Source of the DNA: Macrocybe gigantea
Taxonomy: Eukaryota > Basidiomycota > Agaricomycetes > Agaricales > Callistosporiaceae
DNA length: 60,950 nucleotides
Reading direction: 5' to 3'
Assembly: GCA_011319805.1 (NCBI GenBank)
Contig: SJRY01000297.1
Coordinates: 1 to 60,950 of the forward strand
Positions 29,721 to 41,575 of the stretch are shown piece after piece. The position numbers and the translations under genes were made by a program. Position 1 is the stretch's first letter. Each line of letters starts with the position of its first letter. A model generated the notes under the pieces. The model ran no database searches. It was not told the DNA's origin and was given only the letters and a program-made list of their open reading frames with translations.

Positions 29721-32700
29721 ATGAACCGCGATGCTGAAGAGGCGGTCCTCGGCCTGCTCAGTCTCTCTCCACATAACGTCCAGCCACCTGTGCCCCTCGT
29801 ACCCCTCAAGCGAAAGCAACCACCCCATTCAAGCAACCAACAACGACGCCAGGGCGCCAATTCCGACCTCTCCACTGCCCTCCAGCAGCAGCAGCAGCAC
29901 TATCAACAACAACAGGCCCAGAATGTCCCACCGATACAGACGCATATGACGATGGATGTGATGGACGAGCGGGAAAAGGAGAGGCAGGACGGCACCAGCA
30001 CGGACGACGGTATCCATTGCATCTGTGGCTTCACCCACGACGACGGTTTCTGCATCGCCTGCGACGACTGTGGGCGGTGGTGCCATGCCGCTTGCTTTGG
30101 CATCGAGGTGGGCAAGGATCCTGAAAACTGGAGCTGCTGGGTCTGCCTGCCGAGGCCAGTCGACAGCGAGCGAGCGCGGATGCTGCAGCGCGCGAGGCAG
30201 GAAGAGCAGCGTATGCGAGAGAGGGTGGAGCAGGAGGAGCAGATGCGCTTGCTCAAGCACCGTCAGGACCATCCTGAGCCACCACCGCCCCTCCGCCGCA
30301 CCGTTCCCAAGGACGTACCCCGCCGCCGGGCCAGCCCGGGCAGCGACAGGAAGCAGCACCGCAAAGCGAGCGCGGTCGGCGTTGACGGTAGTGGTGGCGT
30401 GAAGAAGAAACGCAGGGCGTCCATACTTGGCGCCAGCGCGCGCAGCAATGCCGCGCACGCCCACGAGGAGGACGATGTGCTGGTCGACATTGACGAGCCG
30501 TGGAACCACTCGTACGTCCACATCGAGCACGACATCATCCCGCACGCCGAGACCCGCGAGAAGCTCCGTAGGCACGCGCGCGGATGGCGCGGTGTCACCG
30601 CGCTCTCGCCTTTTGACGCCAAGGCAACCCTCCAGCCCGTCCACGAATCTTCGTGCTCTGTCCGTCCCCCTTCTTACGCCGTACACACGACCGTGCCCAT
30701 CCCCTCCGAGCACCTCATCACGCCCTTCACGTCCACCATCACACCCTCGTCTACCTACCTTTCTGATCCGCTCAACTCGTACGCACATCTCGGTATGCCC
30801 AAGCCCTTTGTCCATCTCATCGGCCCGCCGCTCGATGTGGCGCTGGATGCCAGGGTCACTGGCGATAGCTCTCGATATGTTAGGAGCGGGTGCAGACCCA
30901 ATGCCGTCCTCAGGCCGGTGCTCTGTCCCGCCGATTCGGACAGTCTGTCTTTTGCCGTCTTTGCCTTGAGGGATTTGAAGGCTAACGAAGAGGTCATACT
31001 GGGATGGGAATGGGACGATGGAAATGCTGTTCATGCATTACCAGCGCTTATAGAAACACCGCATATATTCCCGTAAGTACCGACATCTCTATCTTTTCAA
31101 GCCTTTCCTTCCCTTTCCGTCTCTTTTTCTTTTCTTTGTCGACGAATTTGGGTTCACGAACCATGCAGCACCCTCAACAGCGATGAACACATTCAGCACT
31201 TGCGCAACCAAATGTCCAACATTCTGCATGCCCTTAGCTCCACATTTACTACCTGCGCATGCGGCTCCAAAGCCAAAGACTGCGCACTCACGCAGATGGA
31301 AGCCTTTGTCGACGGCAAGTTCCGCCGCCCCACCTGCACTCACCGACCGCGGCGCAGTTGCAATCGTCATTGTATCGGACACGGAAGGTGGATTTGGGCC
31401 CGCTGTTGGCGACGAAGAGGGGTTTTCGGACAAAGGAGAGGATTCCGCAGTCGAGTGGGTTGGGTGGCGTGGAAATGTGCGTTGATGAAGAGAGTCAAGG
31501 TGGTGCGAGGTCGAATGAGGGAGGAGCGAAAGAGCAGACAGGCAGGTCGGTCGCTGGTGGCGATGACGTCGACATGGCAGCGCATGAGCAGAGGAAAGAG
31601 CAAGAGAGGTGCTTTGCATCGAACAAGGGTGAGATTCTATGCTGCTCTCTTTTCACTCCATATCTCACGTTGCTGCTCGGTTTTCTGTTTAAGCTGACCG
31701 CCGGGTGATGTCGATAGCGTCACTAACTTCACCGACGCCGTCCGCAGCGACGAACCCCACATCGTCATCCATGTCACATCCTCTGCCGCCCCTTCGTCCG
31801 CCAGACCCGCCAAACGCAACAACAGCGGCACCTGGAACTCCAGATGCAGGTCCAGGTCAGGGTCAGCATACATTTCCGTCTCAGCCGGTGGGCGAGGAGG
31901 AGGACAAGATGCCGCCCAAGATGCGGAAGAGGTGGATGCACCGGGAAGCGGAGGCCCTCAGGGACATGTATGGGAACGGGAATGGATTGTCGCCGGCTAA
32001 TAGCGGTTCGTCGTTCTCTACGCCGATGATGTCCGTGCATGCGCATCCCGCATTGTTGTCGGACGACGCGCAACACGCTCAGCCGGGTCCTTCGGCGCTT
32101 CCGGATGTCGATGCGAGAAGTAAGCGGGGCGAGAGCCGTGTCGGTCTTGGTATTCGGATCAACGGGAGTGATGCTGCGTTGGTGGCGTCGGGTGCGCGTC
32201 TGGATAGGGACGCGCCGGATGAGGACGTCGAGATGACGGGCAGCGATGTACATGGTACGGTTTTGCTCCTTTGCTCTAGATTCCTGACGGAAGTTCATCG
32301 ACGGTTCTATCTTTTTTGCATAGCGATGCCTCCGCCGCCTTTGCCTGCTGCTTTGGATCCGACCACGGTTGTTTCTTCCGATGAGGTGCAAAGTGGGGCA
32401 AAGGGCGCTGCTGGAAAGAGGGTGAAGCGCCGTGGATCGTCTGTGTCGTCGTCGAAATCGCCGATTCCAAAGAGCCCGGCAACGCCGATATCGTCTCTAC
32501 CGCCTGACACTTCAGAGACCGCAAGCGGGCCTGCAAACGCACCTTTTGATGCACACCCCAGCATAAGCAATGACAAACCTGATGGCGTACATCCGCCGGT
32601 TGCTCTTGCACAACCGACTATGACACCTGCAGAGTCCGCGCTGCTTTCTAAATCCAGACCACAGCAGGATCAGCACAGCGACGGCGTGGCCATGGTCATC

Positions 32701-34861
32701 GCGGCGCAGACGAATGGTGCGTCAGCGTCCGTAGAACCGTTGTCGCCCGCGAGCGCGACGACTGGCCTGGTTGCGTCGGTGACCTTGACTTCCGCGCCCA
32801 CACCGGGAGGCAATAGCCCGGCAGTTCCTAGTCCGTCTCCGTCCGCTTCGTTTTCGCGGCTGTCGCTTTATCACCTATCCTGTCTTCCGCGGCACGACCT
32901 GTCGTTGCATCAAATAGCGATTCCCCGCAGGTCGCTGGCGACAATGCTTCTCCAAAGGACAGAGAGCAGGTTCGGCCAACCGTAGACGTCGTTGCTTCGC
33001 CTTCACAGCACCGGGGTCATCTCTCGACGAGTCTTCCACCATCGATATCGTCGTCGCGGTCTACGTCTGACGTCACTTTGCAGACCAATGGAGACGGCTC
33101 CGTCGTGGCGCCATCACGGACCACCGCTTCGCCGTCTACAGACTCACAAATACCTTTCCCGACATCGCCCTCTCAAGCGGACGTTAAGACTCGCGAACCC
33201 ACGACGCCTCTGAGTGCCACACCCACAACGACCCCGACGACGCTCACACAACCGCCTCCATCCTCCCCAGCCTCATCGCAATCGCAACTAATGCAGCAAG
33301 CGCAAGAGCGGCAGCCACAACAAAATGCTCAGCCGGGTCCGTCGCCGCCGCAGCCGCAGCGAAGGGTAAAGATGACTCTGAAGGACTTTGCGGAGAGGAA
33401 GAGGAGGAAGAAGGAGGAAGAGGCGGCTGCGGCTGCGGCTGCTGCGTCGGCTAATGCCGTTGTCGAACAGAGCGAGAACGTGAACAGCAGCATGGAGAAC
33501 TCGCCTGCGGTTGCGTCTGTGCCCTTGGCGTCTGAGGCAGACGGCAAGGTCGATGACCACGTGCCGTTCTCTCCCAATGGAGGGCGGGCGGCTGATGACA
33601 AAGGGAATGGCGTGGCTGGTGATAGCTCGGCGGTTCTGCGAGGTGTCGGAATCCGTCCAGAGCTCGAATTGAAGGCTCCGTCGCCTTCCGCTGATGTATC
33701 TAACGCGGAGTCGACAAGCTCAGAGCCAAATTCAATATCGGCCAAGGGCAAGGAGGATTTATCGCACAAAGATGTCGCGATGACTGACGCCGTGGTGGAA
33801 AAGGCTGATGTCACGATGACGGATGCTGTTCCTGCGACGAAGGAACATGCGTCTGTGTCGTCAGCGCCCACGACAGCGGATCTGATGATGGTGGAGAAGG
33901 TCGGGCCCCAAGTCATCGTCATTCCCCAGCCCAAGCATCGCCCCAACAGCAGCCGCAGACTCGAGCACCGCTGGCTGGACCGCCGCCATCGTCTACGCTG
34001 CACCGATTGCTGAACCTGGTGTCGATCCCTCCCCGGCTCCCGTTCAAAGACGTTTCTCAGGACCCACCCAAGGACCCAACGCGCGACCCGGTCAGCAAGC
34101 AGGCAAAAGTCGAATTCATTGAGCAGTCGTTGTCTACACTTCTGGTTGATTCTCCCGTCCAGGCCACCGTTTCTTCAGTGCCGGACACGAAAGCCGACGG
34201 GCCCAGTACGGCCGATGGCAAAGATAACGCCCAATCGCTATTTCCACCAGTGCCTGTGGCACCTCCAGCAGCACCAAGCAAGGACAGGACCGTTTCACCC
34301 ACGCCGTCCAATGCACCACCCGAGGACGGCGAAATCCTGAACACCACATATGATAACTCTCCACCGCCGCCCTCTAAACAGTCCCAGCCCCCATCCTCAT
34401 CCGAGCCAATACAAGCTTCAACTTCTCATTCTTCTCGCAACACGTATACCCCGACTTCACACACGCCTCCGACGCAACCTCGTTTCTTCAACCAAAGCTC
34501 TGCATCCTCCAGTGCATCGCCTCCCTTAAGACCCACCGCACCACGTCGTCCATCTGCGCCCTACCGATCGCCCGCTCCTGGCGGAAGCCACTACCAACCA
34601 TCGGCCACGTCGACACCGACAGGAACGTCTACACCGGCTTCGTCAGCATCGTCTTCAAGCGTCGCTCCAGCCAATACTCGCCCACCGCCCATAGGGCCCA
34701 GGGCGATGACGGCCACGGGATTTGGGTCTTACCAGGGTTCATCGTATGCACCAGGTCGGTCGTATTCCGCTGCTGGTCCTCCCAGAGGGCCTTCGATGGA
34801 CTGGGATCGTGATTGGCCTCGTGGCTCGAGGCCGAGGCCGCGAGGAGGTTGGGGAAGATAG
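29721..34861 (+). CDS. Set3-type PHD finger and SET domain protein
   Basis: Homologue of yeast Set3/Set4 and human MLL5, the scaffold of a histone deacetylase complex. It starts at ATG 29721. The N-terminus has a polyQ tract; the PHD finger (about residues 97-143) shows CICGFTHDDGFCIACDDC and HAACFG; a charged coiled coil follows. The SET region has SSRYVRSGCRPNAVLRP and EEVILGWEWDDGN. The canonical NHSC signature is replaced by VRSGC, consistent with the catalytically inactive Set3 class. The downstream part is long, disordered and Ser/Pro-rich with VKMTLKDFAERKRRKKEEE, the motif seen in Set3/MLL5 proteins, and an Arg-Gly C-terminus. Introns lie near 31075 and 31630-31695 and in the 32.25-34.0 kb part. 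Frame changes at 31340, 32880-33000 and 34000 are unresolved introns or indels. Confidence 0.8.
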
Positions 34862-36197
34862 CATGTTTTTTTTTTCTCCTCCCCCCTTTCGCTAGTCTCA
34901 TCATTGTTTATCTCCCTGCTCCTTTCCAGTATTTAAGCTCTTTTTTTGTCTCTCTTGTTATCGACTAGGACTTAAACTCTCTCGTCCTGCCTTTCGCATC
35001 CTCTTTTCTCTGAATTTATACGTTTCTTAATCGTCTTGATTTTCGAGATCCTTATTACCGTTCGCACTTACCACTGTTCATATTCTCAGTTTCTCATTTC
35101 CGCCAGCTTGCGTCTATGCTGCACGATGCTGTGTTAGGTTATAGAGTAAGGATTGTACTTCATATCTGTATGATTTGTTCTATCTAGCCGAGCGGAAAGG
35201 CATGAAAGAAATGTTAAGAATACTTCGCATCCTGTGTATTGAAAGGCAGGGAATGTCACTATGGCAGAAAGCGCGTAGATTACAGGTAGACCGCAGGTGC
35301 TGGTGAGCGGTGTGGCAGTGTAATCGGTCACTACGTTCAAATGCAGCTTTGCATACTCAAAGTCTCGCCCATGGCAGTATTTGAGCGACGACTTGAAGGC
35401 TCGTTAGGAAGAAAGCGCTTGAGATTTCCAGAAAATTTCCTAGTAAGAGAAAGCGCCATTCTGAGACACGAAGGTGCCTCGGCTCCTGGTGTGAATCTAA
35501 GGTCGAATCGTTGAAGAGCCTGTCAAGTGAGAAAGGGGTCCCTTCTGCCGGAGCTGCGTTCGAAAATATGCAAGTGGTCTTGCCAGTGCAGGGAGGTGGC
35601 TCGACGACGAGAATGTCACGAGATCGCAACAGGCATACCAGCAAAGACTGTCGGACACTCGTCTACTGAAAAAAAAAATCAGAGCCTGTTGATCCAGTTT
35701 TGTCGTCTCCGAGCCAACACAAGTAAATGCCTCATCGCATTGCACCTCTGTAGAAAGCCCTGTACGTGGGAGATGCCTCAGTATTCGCGCCTTCAGATTG
35801 ATGCTCCTATTACAGAAGCCATACAAAAGGTCGCTGGCACGGTACGAGCGGCAAGAGCCGCATAGTTTTGGGGGCGCCCCTGCCTGTTTAGTGTCAGAAG
35901 CGCGGCCATTGCAAGACAACGGTATGCGTTGAAATTCGAGTTGTCGGACCCATCCGATAAAAAAGAGCGGCTTCTATCAGACCGCGAAGACTTTAGCCCG
36001 GATCGAGCTAACCAGCGGCCAGTTTCGAGTCGACGTCCAAGGTCGATAGGGATATCTGGAGGACGTCCAATTTTTTTAGCCTTCCTTTACATGGGGACTC
36101 TCTCGGATACGGAGGCTATAAATATGGAGCCATGCACGTCCAGAGTAGCCAGAGTTCATCAGTTCAGCCTCTTTCACAAGTTCCACAAACTCGAAAG
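34862..36197. other. Intergenic 1.3 kb
   Basis: T-rich 3' flank of the Set3-like gene (34865-35100), then unassigned sequence. The antisense ORF 35497-35919 has no recognisable domain. Confidence 0.4.
36117..36124 (+). promoter_or_regulatory. TATA box of the HsbA-like gene
   Basis: TATAAATA about 80 nt before the ATG at 36198, the usual spacing for highly expressed fungal secreted-protein genes. Confidence 0.6.
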
Positions 36198-36990
36198 ATG
36201 CAATTCCGCACCATCTTTGCAGCATGCCTCCTCATCTCCCAATCCGCCTATGCGGCTTTGACGCCCACGCAAATCAAACGGTCCATCGAGACCGTGACGT
36301 AGATATCTTCTAATGCGGCCCTCGCCTTGGGCGATCTGTCGTTCAGGACGGACGTCAGCGTCGTGCGCAAGATTGCGCCGGTGAGTTCTTGCAGCCCTTG
36401 GTCATTGCGTGGTTCATCCGTTGCGCAAATCCTCGAATCCTCTGCTGATAAACCTTCGTCCTGGTAGCAACTCGTCCAGGACTTTGAGCTAATCATCAGT
36501 AACCTTGCGAGCACAGTTTCCGCGCTACCTGGCACCCAGCCGCTCAGCGGCAGCGACCATCGTAGCCACTCTGAAAGCAGTACGTCGAAACCTTCTGATC
36601 GCGAGCACAGCTTTTGACTAAAGACCGCCTACCCTCACGATGAAATAGTTTGTACAAATCCACTAGCAGCTCTTGGCCGTTGTCATAGGCAAGGATGCTC
36701 CGTTCGCGCAGTTTGGCCTGACCGCTCCCATTGCCGCCGTATTGAGGACCCTCGAAAGCGGAGTCGACGTGAGCCATTCTTGAAGTGATCTCTCGCTGAC
36801 AACTTGTTGCTTAATTTTTCCATGGCAGGCATTTGCGCTGGCGTTGATTAATCTCATCCTGACAGAGAAAAACGAGGGGCTCCGTCTCAAGGCCAGCCTA
36901 GACGCCTCTGTCTCCGACACTAGACAGATCTACAACCGGGTCTGTATTCCGAGCCTCTTCTATCCTAGGCGTTTGCCTTCTTGCGCGTAA
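36198..36990 (+). pseudogene. Hydrophobic surface binding protein A (HsbA)-like, decayed
   Basis: Small secreted cell-wall protein family (HsbA/galactomannoprotein). ATG 36198 opens a signal peptide (TIFAACLLISQSAYA), then ALTPTQIKRSIETV. Later exons give QLVQDFELIISNLASTVSALPG, LLAVVIGKDAPFAQFGLTAPI and AFALALINLILTEKNEG, up to TAA at 36990. Introns: 36381-36467, then near 36580-36650 and 36768-36828. In-frame TAG codons interrupt exon 1 (after VT, near 36292) and exon 3 (after QIH), and a one-base shift lies near 36552. Two nonsense codons are hard to explain by homopolymer error, so I call a pseudogene, although its promoter still looks intact. Confidence 0.75.
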
Positions 36991-37949
36991 GCTTCTTCGT
37001 CTGCGCTTGCAATCCACGGACATTTTTTTCGTTTAGTCAAAAAGCTGTCGCGCAAAATGGATTTTCATCTTGTCGCTGTCTCTCAGCATTTTGTTTGGCC
37101 TGCGCGTATAAGTGTAACAGTGGTCGAATACCATGTTGAGTCATCAAAGCTAGAGCGAATGGAGGTAAGTCTCATGTAAGTGCCTTGGGGTATCCTGTTC
37201 ATCAGTGCATCTACGTCCTTTAAATATGCTGGATGGAGCTTTGAAGACTGCATTCGGTAGGAAGCTGATAGCCGATGGTCATCTTTTGAATTCTGTCAGA
37301 ATGAGATGCCGTGAAATTCGAAGATAGATGCATGGATTACTATTGTTTCTTGCGCGAGATACCGTGACCCGAGGTGAGAAACTTTAGTGTCCCTGTTGAG
37401 CGTGAAATTTTGCGAGCGTCGGATAACCGTCAAAAGTCCCAGCGATTGGATGGCCTGAGCCGCGATTAACAGGATCAAGGGAGCAGGCCCAGAACAGACG
37501 AAATACAGGAACAGGATATCGGATGGCAACAATTCACCATCACGTCTTGTGCAAGAGCCAGCCAGAAAGTGCCCAATTCAGCTATGAGGAGCTTGTGGCG
37601 CAGACCACCGTGGTTTGGGTTGAGAACGCCTGTGAATGTCGGATCAACGACATGTTCTGGATGAGCTCAGATCTCCAAGCGGACGTGGAGGAGGTTGGGA
37701 GGAATGTGGTGCACCCACTGCTGACAAACAGAAGGTACAGTGAGAGGAACCCGTGACCAGCGATTGGTGCAGCCAAGTCCCGACTGAGAGTTCTGTTCCC
37801 TTTCGCAGCGGGTTTCATGACTGCAGGTTCGCATGGCTTTCTGATCAACCGTTCAACCGTCTTTGGATGGCTGCCTAATAAGAAGCGCCTAGCTGATCAT
37901 TTTCCACAAGCGCTGTGGAAACCCCTCTTGAACCTCTATATTGCACACA
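36991..37949. other. Intergenic, nothing recognised
   Basis: About 960 bp with short ORFs on both strands (for example 37523-37756) and no domain I can name. It includes the promoter of the aldehyde dehydrogenase gene. Confidence 0.45.
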
Positions 37950-40051
37950 ATGGCTGAAAGCGAGTATACGCCTCTCGAGGAGATACCCAAGGTATTCTGC
38001 TCAATGGTGCGATGGAATGAACTCATGTCCTTTCGTAGATCAGAGACACCCTGCGCGCGACATACCGCAGCGGCGTCACAAAGCCGCTGGCATGGCGCCG
38101 CCACCAGTTGCTCCAACTCGCGCGCATGATGAAGGAGAACGCGGAGGAGCTCGCAGCATCTTTGCATGCCGACCTCGGCCGCCCAAAGTTCGAGTCCTAT
38201 GTCCAGGAAGTCTGCGTCATCCTCGATCGCGCTCTCAACTGCGCCAGAAACCTGGAGAAATGGGCCAATCCACAGCCGGCCGACGATGTCCCGGACTGGC
38301 AAAAGTCCTGGAACCCCACGTGCACAAGGCCCCCAAAGGTATCGCGTTGCTGATTGCGTGCGTTGATTGAGTCTCTGGGTGTGAATGCTTTCTGACGTGT
38401 CTGATGGCATACCCTTATGTCGCAAATGATGACGGCAGCCCGTGGAACTATCCTCTCATCCTCACCCTCCAGCCTCTTTACGGTGCAATCTCGGCTGGGT
38501 GCTGCGCAGTCGTAAAACCCTCCGAGATCGCGCCCCACTATGCTTCGCTGCTAGCTCGCCTTTTCCCGAAGTATATGGACCAATCGGCGTATCGAGTCGT
38601 CCTCGGGGCCATACCCGAGATCACACGGCTGTTAGAGTTTCAATGTGAGCGTTGTCGAGTGCTTTATGCGGATACGCGTGGCTAAACTCGTATATCGACA
38701 GGGGACCACAGTACGCCACACATTTCCGCCTCATTCTTGTTGACTGAAAATGCACAGTTTTCTATACTGGGAACGGCCGTGTTGCGAGGATCATTGCACA
38801 GCTGCCGCGAAGCATCTCACGCCGATAACCCTGGAGCTTGGTGGTAAATCGCCTGTCATTATTGACTCCACATGCGATATATCGCTCGCGGCGAAGCACA
38901 CCTTGTGGGGGAAGATTAACAACGCTGGTCAAGTAAGCAATGCATTCTCCCTACGCTTTAGAAATGTGAATGGTGACGTTTATGTCTCCATTTAGCTCTG
39001 CGTCGTGCCCGATTTTGTTCTCGTTGTCAGAGAAAAGCAAGACGAGCTTGTCGAGGAGTTCAAGAAATATTACCGCAATTTCTATCCGAATGGCGCCCTC
39101 AACTCTGATTCGTACAGTAGGATTGTGTCGAAACTCCACCATGATCGGCTTAAAGGCCTCCTCTCACGGACGAAGGGTGAAATCGCGCTAGGCGGAACGA
39201 TCACGGATCACAATCTCGGATTCGAGCCCACTATTGTCAAGAATGTGCAGGATGGTGACTCGTTATTGGAAGAGTGAGTCGGTTGCATGGACATTGAACT
39301 TCTTTCTCAACTTGGACTGTTTTCAGAGAATTATTTGGGCCAATCCTGCCGCTCATCCCTGTCGATTCGGTCGATGATGCAATCGAATTTATTAACGATC
39401 GGTAGGGATGTCAACCTCTCTACCATCACCCCTTCTTATCCACATCCTTGAAACAGAGACCATCCTTTAGTTTTGTATGCCTTTACCAACGATCCTCAGA
39501 CGAAACAAAAGAGTAAGCTCTATGTGGTTTTGTGTAACATCTCGAGGCTCATGGCATGCGCTATGCCGAAATTAGTCTTGGAGCGAACGACCAGCGGGAA
39601 CCTCGCATTTAATGACACGGTCATGCAGTTATCGGGTGCGCCTATTGCCTCACCCTTTTCTGCCAATCTCACGGCTCACGCGCCTCTTTTCCTCTATAGT
39701 GAATGAAATTCCCTTCGGTGGCGTAGGTGAATCAGGATGTGTGTACCTTCCTTCAATTCCTTTCTTCCTGCCCTAATTATACGTTCTAGATGGGCGACAA
39801 ATCCTGAGATACAGCTTCAATGAATTCTCTTACGACAGAAGCGTCGTCGACATTCCCAAGGAGTGCGCCGAGCTTTTCTTCAGTCATGCACGGGTCTCAC
39901 GCTAACGTTGTACCTCTATAGGGCGGAAAGTTCTCTGGATGTTAGATATCCGCCTTATACAAAGGATAAGATGGACATCATGTCCGCACCGCTCGTCGCA
40001 CCAATTCCTGAATCGACTCCCACCGGACTTGTTAATGGCGGCCGCCTTTGA
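37950..40051 (+). CDS. Fatty aldehyde dehydrogenase (ALDH3/Hfd1 type)
   Basis: NAD(P)-dependent oxidation of long-chain aldehydes to fatty acids. It starts at ATG 37950 ([14 protein letters not shown]), intron, then [24 protein letters not shown]. Landmarks follow: [49 protein letters not shown] (catalytic-base Glu), [16 protein letters not shown] (nucleophile Cys split from AGQ by an intron), [10 protein letters not shown], and FNDTVMQLS. The C-terminus reads [15 protein letters not shown] and ends GGRL. AGQLC replaces the usual AGQTC. Single-base shifts lie near 38320 and 38805. About ten introns. Part of a fatty-acid gene group with the oxidase and the synthetase. Confidence 0.85.
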
Positions 40052-40565
40052 TTGAATCTGCGAGGACTTCCCACCATACCCATCTGCTTCTTTCCTTGTT
40101 GTAGATTGGTTCTTGTTGTAAATTACATCTCCTGTCATCCATATGAAGATGCACAGCGTTCCTGTTACAGTCATCCACCGTGCGGACCGTACCTGCCATT
40201 ACATAACGGGTTGTGGGTCAAACCACCTTTGACTAGACCTCCCACCTTCCAGCACTGTTACTCACAAGTGGCTGTCTGTTTCCGACTGCAAACTATGTCT
40301 GCACCTATCCGCGCATTTTTCTCGTGTCATCGAAGCCAGTGGCCATGACCACCAGCGAGTTACTTCCAAGATAACGAAAACGGGGACAACATCACCGCCA
40401 AGCGCCCCCAAAATCCAAAGACTGGGAAAGCCATGCCAAGTTTTCCTTCTAGAACTGCGTTATCGGTCGACGCCACGGAGGCGATCCTGATGCCCTTTGG
40501 CTGCTCTATGCCCTCTTGTACATGCTCAGGCGTGTGGCCGTCTGTGGCGGGCGGAGCGCCGCGCG
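40052..40565. other. Convergent intergenic gap
   Basis: 514 bp between the aldehyde dehydrogenase and GTPase 3' ends; nothing recognised. Confidence 0.5.
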
Positions 40566-41575
40566 CTACGCGGATGACCGATTCCGTCTCAGCCATCTCG
40601 TCTCCAGCTTCGTCAGCGCGTCCGCGTACCGCGCCGCCAGCGAGACAGAGTCCTCCTGCACTCGTGCGATCTCCATCTGCAGCTTCTCTTTCTCGCTCAC
40701 GAGCTCCCGCCGCATCTCGTCGTCCCGCGCGCAGCTCGCTTCACGGATCTCGGACATAAGCTGTCGCAGGTCGTCCTGGCAGCGCCGCAGCTTTGCGTCC
40801 AGCTCGCCGTGCAGGGCCTGCCCCGCTTGCGTGTCCGAGATCGGGACGCCGTCGCACAGCTCGCGTTGGATCTGCAACCGCACCGCCTCCTGCGGTTCGC
40901 CCTCTGCCCCACTAAGGATCGTGCGCAGGATCGCCTGTCCCGATGACACGGTGGGGTAGTGCCGCGCGAGGCGGGCGCCCTTGTCGAGTGCGGGCTTGAA
41001 GAAGCACTCCTTTGACGCGAGCTCGCGTTCGCGGGCCTCGGCGAGGCCCAGGTCGACCTGGTCCCACATGCTCGTGACGATGATGACGCTCTTCAGCGAG
41101 GCATCGCCGCACAGGTGTCGGAACATCCTGAAGTTGCGCGCGGAGATGCCGCCCATGCGATTGTCGAGGATTCGGTGCATGTAGATGACGCCGGCCAAAG
41201 TCTTGCCTTTCTGCTGCCTTTGCGTTCGGAGCCCCCTGCAATTGACAACAGACGCAGAGACAGCTCGGAAATGACTCACATATTGCACAGATAAGCTGCG
41301 ATCATGGCCAACACGTCGGCATCTCGGATCGTCGTGTCATCAAATCCTGGCGTGTCGATGAAGGTGATCTTGCGACCTTCGAATTCGAATGGTTGTGTTG
41401 TCTGGACGGACGATGTACATGATTCCATCCCTGGCCGACGCGGAGGTCCGAGCCGCTCAGCAAATTCGCGAACTGGCCAATCCGGCATGTTAGTCATGGA
41501 CAAGACTTGGGGAGAAACCTGGACGCACTGAGCTCTTCCCAGTTCCAGTAGGGCCCATGACGCTGTATCTGAATG
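40566..41575 (-). CDS. AIG1-like P-loop GTPase with coiled-coil tail
   Basis: Cytosolic GTPase of a family expanded in basidiomycetes. On the minus strand: Walker A GPTGTGKSS (41555-41531), an intron, QFANLLSGSDLRVGQG, ESCTSSVQTTQPFEFEGRKI, and Walker B/G3 FIDTPGFDDT. After an intron at 41236-41282 come GVIYMHRILDNRMGGIS, NFRMFRHLCGD and VIIVTSMW (the G4 region). A long charged coiled coil (residues ~170 onward) follows to the stop at 40566. A CCC run at 41429-41431 is one base short of keeping VGQG and MESC in one frame. The first exon upstream of Walker A is not resolved and may reach about 41760. Function unknown; related to immune and organelle GTPases in other kingdoms. Confidence 0.75.

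Noticed and set aside
29829..31034. Minus-strand ORF of 401 codons
   Set aside because: Antisense to the PHD-SET coding region; no domain and composition explained by the opposite strand.
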